NCBI RefSeq assembly: GCF_000972785.3
Contig: NZ_CP011253.3
Coordinates: 4,216,001-4,280,000, forward strand
Source: Pandoraea oxalativorans
GTDB lineage: Bacteria; Pseudomonadota; Gammaproteobacteria; Burkholderiales; Burkholderiaceae
Reading direction: 5' to 3'
DNA: 64,000 bases
Shown: piece after piece, positions 1 to 7,100 of the stretch
How positions within the stretch are numbered: the first letter of the stretch is position 1
Layout: every line of letters begins with the position of its first letter
Notes under the pieces: generated by a model
Database searches by the model: none
Told to the model about the DNA's origin: nothing
Seen by the model: the letters and a program-made list of their open reading frames with translations, nothing else
Program-made: the position numbers and the translations under genes

Positions 1-73
1 GCGCAGGATGCCTAAAAAACGCACGCCTCGCGCATGGATTTTGGAAGCGCGTTAAATTTAGTGTCACAAATGC

Positions 74-103
74 TTGACACAATGCGCAGAATACCCGTAT
101 TAT
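74..103 (+). promoter_or_regulatory. sigma-70 promoter of the initiator tRNA
   Basis: A perfect -35 box TTGACA (74-79) and a good -10 box TATTAT (98-103) are separated by 18 bp. The tRNA begins 14 nt after the -10 box, so the primary transcript has only a very short 5' leader. No other gene lies between. Confidence 0.8.
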
Positions 104-116
104 TCTTCTTCTCAGA

Positions 117-193
117 CGCGGGGTGGAGCAGTCTGGCAGCTCGTCGGGCTCATAACCCGAAGGTCACAGGTTCAAATCCTGTCCCCGCAACCA
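117..193 (+). tRNA. initiator tRNA-Met (anticodon CAT)
   Basis: A 77-nt cloverleaf starting CGCGGGG and ending in an encoded CCA. The anticodon loop CTCATAA carries CAT. Two hallmarks identify it as the formyl-methionine initiator rather than the elongator: the C1:A72 mismatch at the top of the acceptor stem (C117 against A189), and three consecutive G:C pairs (GGG/CCC) flanking the anticodon loop. It delivers fMet to start codons. It stands alone between its own promoter and terminator. Confidence 0.97.
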
Positions 194-201
194 AACATTG
201 T

Positions 202-238
202 AAAAAGCCTTGATTTCGCGAAGAAATCAAGGCTTTTT
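202..238 (+). terminator. intrinsic terminator of the tRNA
   Basis: Stem GCCTTGATTTC / GAAATCAAGGC (207-217, 223-233) with a 5-nt loop, preceded by five A and followed by five T. It begins 8 nt after the tRNA CCA end and closes the single-gene tRNA transcript. Confidence 0.9.
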
Positions 239-351
239 GCTTTTCAGCACAGCACGGCCGCGCAATCGAACAACAACGTGCCGTTCGCCGCAGCGCAGTC
301 GCCCGAAGCCTTCTGATAGAGTCGTCGCGTCACTCTCTATCGAGACATCCG

Positions 352-975
352 ATGACGTCATCTGTCGAACGCAAAACCACCGATGCGGCGTTACAGAGCC
401 CGGACGTGCTCAACAACCCACTCATTCCGGCGAAGACGGCACTGATCGTCATGCACTATCAGACGGACATCCTCGCGCTGTTCCCCGCCGTCGCGCCGAC
501 GCTGCTCGCCAACACACGTGCGTTATGCGACGCGGCGCGCGCCCGCGGCATCGCCGTCTACTTCGTCAAATTCCACTTTAGTCCCGGCTATCCGGAAGTC
601 AGCCCGATGAACCGCAACGGGCAAGGCGTGAAACGGCTGGGATTGTTCGTCGACGACACCATTTCGCCTGAACTGGCGCAACGACCGGACGAGCCGCTCG
701 TCCTCGCGCATCGCGCCAGCGCTTTTTACGGCACCGACCTTCAGTTACGACTGAGCGCGAGCGGCATCGACACGTTGATGATGGTCGGCATCGCCTCGAC
801 CGGCGTCATGCTGTCTTCCGTGGCCTACGCAAGCGACGCCGATTACCGACTTCTCACGGTGAAGGACTGTTGCTACGACCCCGATACGATCGTTCACGAT
901 CACCTTTTCGCAACAGCCTTCGACTCGAGAACGACGGTGCTGTCGCTTGCCGACGCCCTGTCGATTCTGACGTAG
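352..975 (+). CDS. isochorismatase-fold cysteine hydrolase-like protein without the canonical triad
   Basis: 207 residues with the alpha/beta layout of the isochorismatase/nicotinamidase superfamily: strand 1 at ALIVMHYQTDI (30-40), a central SAFYGTDL segment, and a C-terminal GIASTGVMLSS segment followed by DCCYDPD. Active members use an Asp-Lys-Cys triad. Here the Asp position is His35, the Lys position before SAF is not Lys, and the nucleophile position in the GIASTGVML loop is not Cys. Some family members are known with a similar G-I-S-T-S-G-V loop; their activity is unclear to me. No clear Shine-Dalgarno precedes ATG 352. It may be a non-hydrolytic binding protein or use other chemistry. 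The fold is secure; the function is unknown. Confidence 0.8.
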   Translation: MTSSVERKTTDAALQSPDVLNNPLIPAKTALIVMHYQTDILALFPAVAPTLLANTRALCDAARARGIAVYFVKFHFSPGYPEVSPMNRNGQGVKRLGLFVDDTISPELAQRPDEPLVLAHRASAFYGTDLQLRLSASGIDTLMMVGIASTGVMLSSVAYASDADYRLLTVKDCCYDPDTIVHDHLFATAFDSRTTVLSLADALSILT

Positions 976-986
976 ATCGCTGCCAT

Positions 987-1955
987 TCATCCCTTGCGAC
1001 GGTTAAACCGCTGCTCGACGACGCGGCTTCCCCATTGCTCGCCCTCCGCTTCCTCGGCGAGACGAAAACCGAACGATTCATAAAGATGGCGCGCGGCGTC
1101 GAGCCCTTTGAAGGTCCACAGGTAGGTCTCGTTGAAACGCGAGTCGACATACGCCATGGCGGCCGACATGAGACGCCGTCCAACGCCAGAGCCACGCAGC
1201 GCGTCGTCCACGATGAACCAACGCAAGTGGGCGACACCCGTCTCCAGATTCCCATCGATGGCGAGCGAGGCCAGCGTGCGCCCGTTTTCGACGTACAACC
1301 ATAGCGCCTTGCCCTCCGCTGGCAACGCCCCGGCAAACTCCGCCAGCCCGGTCGCCACCTTCTTCTCGAAGTAAGCGCCGAAGCCCCAGTGCTCCGCGTA
1401 GTAGCGTGCATGCAGGCTGGCGATATCGCCGATGCATCCGGGCTGATAACCCTCCGCAATCTGCGCATCGATCCCGGCCTCATCCCCCCGCTTTGCCGAA
1501 TTGTCCTGGGCGAGCGCATCGGCATATAACCCGAGCGAGCGGACCAGCGCTTCCTGATCTGCGGGCACGATACGTCGTAATGCACTCGACACCTGATCGG
1601 TTGCGAAACGGTCGATCTTGCGCCGCAGCTTCTGCCCGGCCTCGGTCAGCGAGAGTTCGGAGGTTCGCGCGTCGTCGTTGGCGGTCGTGCGCCGCACGAG
1701 GCCACTGGCCTCTAGCTTCGCCACTTGTCGGCTGGTGTTCGATTTGTCGAGACGCAGAATATTGCCGAGGTCCTTGGCGCTGATGCCGGGCGTCGCGCCG
1801 ATTTCGATGATGGCGTGGACGGCCGATGGCGCGAGATCGCTATCGGCGAGCGTGGTACGCATGAACCCCAGCTCCCGCACCAGTTTTCTGGAGAAATCGC
1901 GGAGTTCGAGAATCTCCGCTTCGCGCGGCTTACCGGGCAGATCGACGAGGTCCAT
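987..1955 (-). CDS. MarR-family regulator fused to a GNAT N-acetyltransferase
   Basis: About 322 residues with two domains. The N-terminal half is a MarR winged helix: a helix ending in ISAKDLGNILRLDKSNTSR, a recognition helix, and a wing around DDARTSELSLTEAG. The C-terminal half, from about residue 170, is a GNAT fold with YYAEHWGF, a hydrophobic strand 4, and the acetyl-CoA loop ...RGSGVGRRLMSAAM. Such fusions are known in proteobacteria; the acetylated substrate is usually unknown. An in-frame GTG at 1967 is possible, but ATG 1955 has a GTGAGA purine stretch at a suitable distance and is preferred. The gene converges on the upstream hydrolase-like gene. The twin dyads at 2008-2048 lie over its likely promoter, which suggests autorepression. 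Confidence 0.9.
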   Translation of the reverse strand: MDLVDLPGKPREAEILELRDFSRKLVRELGFMRTTLADSDLAPSAVHAIIEIGATPGISAKDLGNILRLDKSNTSRQVAKLEASGLVRRTTANDDARTSELSLTEAGQKLRRKIDRFATDQVSSALRRIVPADQEALVRSLGLYADALAQDNSAKRGDEAGIDAQIAEGYQPGCIGDIASLHARYYAEHWGFGAYFEKKVATGLAEFAGALPAEGKALWLYVENGRTLASLAIDGNLETGVAHLRWFIVDDALRGSGVGRRLMSAAMAYVDSRFNETYLWTFKGLDAARHLYESFGFRLAEEAEGEQWGSRVVEQRFNRRKG

Positions 1956-2007
1956 AGGGCATCTCACATAGGTCGCGAATGACGTCAGTCATGACGGTGA
2001 CGCAAGA

Positions 2008-2054
2008 AAGTTGCGCCACGCAACCAATATAGTTGCGAGGCGCAACTTATGCAA
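2008..2054 (-). promoter_or_regulatory. twin MarR-type operators overlapping a leftward promoter
   Basis: Two copies of the dyad GTTGCG-N3-CGCAAC (2010-2024 and 2032-2046), 22 bp centre to centre, together form a 17-bp inverted repeat with one mismatch (2008-2024 / 2032-2048). Between them on the minus strand is TATATT (2026-2031), and 17 bp upstream is TTGCAT (2049-2054), a plausible -10/-35 pair. One dyad would fill the spacer and the other would cover the start site. The MarR-GNAT start codon is about 50 nt downstream. The dyads are seen; promoter and operator roles are inferred. Confidence 0.65.
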
Positions 2055-2094
2055 GGTGGTGAAATCCCGTGATGCCCGAATGCCGCTGCCGCCG

Positions 2095-3462
2095 TCACAG
2101 CGGCATTCGGTCGATGACCTCGCGCACTTCGGCGAGCACCGGCGCGACCTGCGCCTCGCTCATCGAACTCAACCCCAGCCGAAGCGCATGAGGCGCGTGC
2201 CGCGTCGTGGCGTAGGCCTGCGCCTTCGATACGGCGATGCCGCGCGCAGCCAGCGCAGACGCCGCCCGGTCCATGCGCAACCCCTCGGGCAACGGCAGCC
2301 AGAGAAACAAAGACGACGGATGCGCGACCACCTCCATACCGCGCAACGCCTCACGGGCAACCGTCTGACGCCACTTCGCCTGCGCGCGCTGGCGCTCCTC
2401 CTGACGCTCGACGTCACCGCTCGCGAGCCAGCGCGTCGCGATGGCCGTGACCACACTCGACAGACTCCAGTACGAGGCCCGCACCACACGTTTGACCTGC
2501 GCTGCGTACGCCTCAGGCGCTACGACATACCCGAAGCGCAACCCCGTCGCCACGCTCTTCGAGAGACTCGATACGTAAAACGTACGCTCGGGTGCGGGCG
2601 TGACGATGGGCGGCCCCGCGTTATCGACGAGATACGCATAAGTCGCATCTTCGATGATCAGGCAGTCGTGACGTCGTGCAATCTCTACCAAACGCCGACG
2701 CTGTGCCCTACTCAACACCCAACCCAGCGGGTTGTGCAACGTCGGCATCGTATAGATGGCCCTCACGGCATGGCGACGGCATATCGCTTCGAGCGCATCG
2801 AGATCGGGCCCCACATGTCCACTTCCCGCACCCTGCCCGCGATGCTCCGCCGCGACGGGCTTCAACGCCAGCCCTGCCAGCGACGCCGTCATCTTGAACC
2901 CCGGATACGTCAATGCGTCGACGGCCACGGCATCGCCCGGGCGCAACGTCGTTCGTACCAGGACGTCGAGGCCTTGTTGCGCGCCACCGACGAGAAAGAC
3001 GCGCGCCCCCGGTACGTCGATCCCGCGCGCACGACGCAGATACGCCGCCACCGTCTCGCGTTCGTGTTGCCGACCGCCGGGCGGCTGCTGATGCATCAAC
3101 GCACTGAGATCGCCCGCCGTCGCCAACTCACGCAACGTCGCGCGCAGCAACTCGCTCTGATCCGGCCATGACGGATGGTTGAACGACAGATCCACCGCGC
3201 TGGAACTCAGCCGCGCCTCGTCATCGACGTCCCACTCGCGCTGCATCGGACGATCCCGAACGAATGTCCCCCGTCCGACCTCGCCGACGACCAGCCCCAG
3301 ATCGCGCAGCTTTGCGTAGACCTTGGTCGCGGACGCAATCGCCATGCCGTACTGCGCGGCGAGTTTTCGATGCGTCGGCAGTGCCGAGCCTGGCGGCAGC
3401 GCACCGCTGCGAATATCGGCCGACAGGCGTTCGACGAGCGCAGAGACAGGGGAATCGGTCAT
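2095..3462 (-). CDS. MocR-type regulator: GntR winged helix fused to PLP-dependent aminotransferase fold
   Basis: 455 residues from ATG 3462; an upstream in-frame start would extend into the divergent promoter. The N-terminal 70 residues are a GntR wHTH (LVERLSADIRSGALPPGS, then LPTHRKLAAQYG and VGRGTFV). The remainder is a fold-type I aminotransferase domain with YTMPTLHNPLGW, a DATYAYL segment and the Schiff-base lysine region YVSSLSKSVATGLRFGY. MocR proteins bind PLP as a sensor and usually regulate a divergent neighbour. Here that neighbour is the thioesterase at 3542, with an 80-bp shared intergenic region. The actual ligand is unknown. Confidence 0.9.
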   Translation of the reverse strand: MTDSPVSALVERLSADIRSGALPPGSALPTHRKLAAQYGMAIASATKVYAKLRDLGLVVGEVGRGTFVRDRPMQREWDVDDEARLSSSAVDLSFNHPSWPDQSELLRATLRELATAGDLSALMHQQPPGGRQHERETVAAYLRRARGIDVPGARVFLVGGAQQGLDVLVRTTLRPGDAVAVDALTYPGFKMTASLAGLALKPVAAEHRGQGAGSGHVGPDLDALEAICRRHAVRAIYTMPTLHNPLGWVLSRAQRRRLVEIARRHDCLIIEDATYAYLVDNAGPPIVTPAPERTFYVSSLSKSVATGLRFGYVVAPEAYAAQVKRVVRASYWSLSSVVTAIATRWLASGDVERQEERQRAQAKWRQTVAREALRGMEVVAHPSSLFLWLPLPEGLRMDRAASALAARGIAVSKAQAYATTRHAPHALRLGLSSMSEAQVAPVLAEVREVIDRMPL

Positions 3463-3473
3463 GACTGTACGTA

Positions 3474-3523
3474 GGACAATTTCTTGATTGTCCGATTCTA
3501 GGCGGCGACACTTCAGATCGCAA
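3474..3523. promoter_or_regulatory. dyad and leftward promoter between mocR and the thioesterase
   Basis: A perfect 7-bp inverted repeat GGACAAT-N6-ATTGTCC lies at 3474-3493. On the minus strand TAGAAT (3495-3500) and, 17 bp upstream, TTGCGA (3518-3523) resemble a sigma-70 promoter for the MocR gene, and the dyad would sit at its start site. This is a candidate autoregulatory operator. Confidence 0.45.
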
Positions 3524-3541
3524 ACGTCAAAAGAGACCGCC

Positions 3542-4042
3542 ATGCCCCAGACGACCGACATCCCCCAGGACGCGCAATACCCCGTGCTGACCTATTTGCA
3601 GCGACTGCTCGACGGCACGCTGCGCGGCAACGAATCCATCCATATGCGCTACCCTACGGCGATCTCGCAATTCCTCGGCTTCCGGATCGTGGAAGTCGGC
3701 GAGGCGCTCGCCGTCATCGAACTGGATACCCACCCTGAGATCCACGGCAACCAGCAAGGCACCGTGCATGGCGGCCTGCTGTGCGAACTGGCGGACGCAG
3801 CCATCGGCACCGCACACTCGACACTCATGGGTGAAGGCGAGACGTTCACGAGCATCGATCTGAAGGCGACGTTTCTGCGCCCGGTGTGGGACGCACGTCT
3901 GCTGGCCCGCGCGTGGGCAACGCATCGCGGACGCACCGTCTCGCACTATCAATGCGACATCCAACGTGAGGACGGCAAGGTCGTCGCGCGCGTGGACAGC
4001 GCCGTCATGACCTTGCGCGGGGAGCACGCCAGAGGTCGATGA
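3542..4042 (+). CDS. PaaI-family hotdog thioesterase
   Basis: 166 residues. The hotdog signature is clear: TVHGGLLCELADAAIGTA holds the HGG motif on the central helix, with the catalytic Asp in the ELADAA segment. It continues through a strand TSIDLKATFLRPV and the C-terminal strands of the PaaI_thioesterase family. Members hydrolyse acyl- or aryl-CoA esters as housekeeping or catabolic accessory enzymes. ATG 3542 is chosen because an AGAGA purine run precedes it and the longer reading frame runs through the regulatory region. It is divergent from the MocR regulator, which probably controls it. Confidence 0.88.
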   Translation: MPQTTDIPQDAQYPVLTYLQRLLDGTLRGNESIHMRYPTAISQFLGFRIVEVGEALAVIELDTHPEIHGNQQGTVHGGLLCELADAAIGTAHSTLMGEGETFTSIDLKATFLRPVWDARLLARAWATHRGRTVSHYQCDIQREDGKVVARVDSAVMTLRGEHARGR

Positions 4043-4050
4043 CAGAAAAT

Positions 4051-4088
4051 GAACAGGCCCGCCGATCATCCGACCGGCGGGCCTGTTC
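4051..4088. terminator. bidirectional intrinsic terminator
   Basis: A perfect 14-bp inverted repeat GAACAGGCCCGCCG / CGGCGGGCCTGTTC with a 10-nt loop. It sits between the convergent thioesterase and autotransporter genes and can serve both. T-tracts are weak on either side. Confidence 0.75.
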
Positions 4089-4105
4089 AATCACTGACGC
4101 GACCT

Positions 4106-7100
4106 TCAGAACGGTGCCGTGAACGTCAATCGGAAGCCTTGCTGCAATCCGCCCATCCCCGTCGTCACGCTGTAATCCAGCCCGAAGATGAGCGCACCGG
4201 TGCGCAGTTTCGTTCCCGCACCGACTTGCACGCGGTCGCTGCCGTACGGACTGCCCGGCACGAAGTACACCGGTCCGCTCGACGCGATATCGGCATACGC
4301 CAGTCCCGCCAGACTCTGCCCGTTGAAGTCGTGCTGCAACTCCACACGAATGTAGGGCGAGAACGTCCCGATGCGTGTCGCCTTCGCGAAACCGGCGCGC
4401 ACGCCCAGGGTGCCGGAGAGCGTATTCACGTTCTGCTTGAAATACGTGAGCGCGTTGAGCCCCGCACCGGTTTCGCTGTACTGATCGAGCGTGGAGCGCG
4501 ACGCCGTCAGACGGCCGTACGGCGAGAACAGCCAGTCGTCGGTACGATACTCGTACCCGGCGGACAACGAACCGAAGAACTGCTGGCCGTTGCGCTTGCC
4601 TTGCGCGAAGTCGTTAGCGTCGACAACCCAGCGGCGCGAGTCGAAGCTCAGCGTGCCAAAGCCTGCGACAGCATCGACGAAGAGCACCGGAATCGGACGA
4701 TAGCTCGCGTACAACGCACCGCTATAGCTGTCGCCCGTGCTGCGTGTACCGGAACTGCCAATGTCGGTGGAGTCGTGCCCGTAACCGACGCCCGCGCCCA
4801 GCGAGAACTGATCGGAGAAGCGATAGTCCGCGCCCATCGTCACGCCACCGGTCGTGAACTTGAAGCCCGAGCGCTGGGCGGCCGTGTTGGCGAAACCGAA
4901 GTCCACCGTACCCGCCGTCCAGTAAGCGAAACGCTGGTCGCCGTTCTCGCCTTCGCCGGGCAGGTTGGGACCGTCGCCCGTAGCAACGCCGCTCGTGCCC
5001 GCGTTCTTGTCCGACTTATCGCGCACGTCGAGGCTCCTGGCCTTATTCATCGCCGTCGGGCTGACCTCCCCTCGCAGGCAGGCGTCGCGATCCGTGATGC
5101 CGACGACATCCTGACATCGCGCCGGGTCGCGACTGTTGCCGCGATCCGCCGACGGCAGCACCACGTTCAACCCGTTGCTCGACGGCGCGCGCCCCTTGCC
5201 GTGCAGCATTTCGAGACGCTGGTTGTAGTTGCCGATCTGTGTGGTGGCGAAGCGTCGCGCGGCTTCGACCTGTGCGCCGATGAGACCGGTCACGTCGGGG
5301 TCGGTCGTCGGATCCTTGCGCGGCGCGACGGTGACCTTCGCCGTACCGGGTGCGGATGTGGCGTTCGCGTTCGAGATCGTGTACGAGAGCACCGCGACAC
5401 CGGCAAACGTGGCGGCTGGGACGAAGCGCAACGTGTACTTGTTCCCTGTGGCGACGGCGGCACCCGCGGTCCCCGCTGCGGCGGGCGCAGCCGCTGTGCT
5501 GATGATCGTTGCCGTACCCGCATTCGCCGGTGAGATCGACACGACGTTCGCGCCCGTGAACGGCCCTCCCGTCGCGCCGGTAGTGATGTCGAAGTCGGCC
5601 GTGCCGTTGGCGGCGACAGACGCCTCTTGCGGTGCAGCCGTCACCGGCACGGCCCGCACGGTTACCGTCACCGGAATCGGCGCGGACGTACCGACCGCGT
5701 TGGTCAGCGTGTAGGCAAACGTCACATCGCCATTCGTGCTCGGCGTCGGCGTGTAGACGATGTCCTCGCCATTGACGACGGCCGTACCGCTCGATGGCGG
5801 CGTCGCAATGGCGATGCGCGTGAACGGCCCGCCCACGGCCTTGGCCGTCGCCCGGAACGTAACGGGTGCGTTCGAAAGCGTTTGCGTTTGCACCGGGGGG
5901 GCCGATGCCGCCTGGCCCGTGATGTTGAAGTTGTAGCTCTGCGTCGCCGTGAGCGGCGTGCCCGGCCCCGTGCTCGAATCCGTCGCGGTGACGGTGAACG
6001 TGCTGGCGCCGGTCGTTGTCGGCGTGCCGGAAAGAATGCCCGTCGCCGGATCGAGCGACAAGCCGTTGGGCAATGTGCCCGTCGTGACGTTGTAACGATA
6101 CGGCGCGACGCCATTCGCTGCCGTCACTGTCTGGTTGTACGCCTGCCCCGCGAACGGCGTCGGCAACGATGTAGGACTCAGCGTCATCGTCGACGTGTTC
6201 ACCGTCAGGCTAATCGACTTGTTCTTGGAGAACGGCGCGCCCGTGCCACTCGTGCTGTCGGTCATCTTGACCGAGATCGGGAAGACACCGGCCGCCGTCG
6301 GCGTGCCGGAGATCGTACCCCCGGCGGTCCCCGACGTGAACGTCAACCCGTTCGGCAAGCCCGTCACCACGAAGGTGTAGGGACCGTTCCCCCCACTTCC
6401 TGTGACGACTTGCGAATACGCCTGCCCCAATATTGCGGCGGACAGCGTCGTCGGGGTGACGTCGAGTACCGGCGCGGCAATGCGCAACGTCAGCGGCAAG
6501 GTCGCGGAGAAATGGTTGCTGTCGGTCGCCAGAATGATGAAAGATGCGCCAGTGTTCGTCTGCGTCGGTGTGCCGCTGATGACGCCAGTCGCCGGATTCC
6601 AGTTGATACCTGCAGGCAAAGAGCCCGTCATCAGTGTGTACGTGTATGGCCCGACCCCGCCGCTCGCCTGAATCGTCTGCGCATATGCCGCACCCGCGAC
6701 ACCGTCCGGCAACGACGAGAGGTTGAACGTGATCGTCGGAGGCGTCACCGACATGGCGATGGTACCGCTCGTGATCGAGTACGGGCCGCCCGCCGTGAGA
6801 TTGTCGGTGACTTGCACCTTGAACGAGTAGGCGCCTACTGTCGTCGGCGTGCCGGACAACGTACCGCTCGGATCGAGCGTCAGGCCAGGTGGCAGCGTAC
6901 CGACAGGGGCGTACGTGTAAGGTGCCGTGCCACCCGAGGCCGACTTCAGCGAATCCGAGGTGTAGAACACACCGACAGCGCCAGCCGGAGGCGACGACGG
7001 CGCATAAGCGAACGTCGAAGGCGAAACGGTTACGGAGACGACCCCCGGCAACGATGCGCCTGCGAGGTTCGTCAACGTGTAGGAGAAGGAATCCGTGCCC

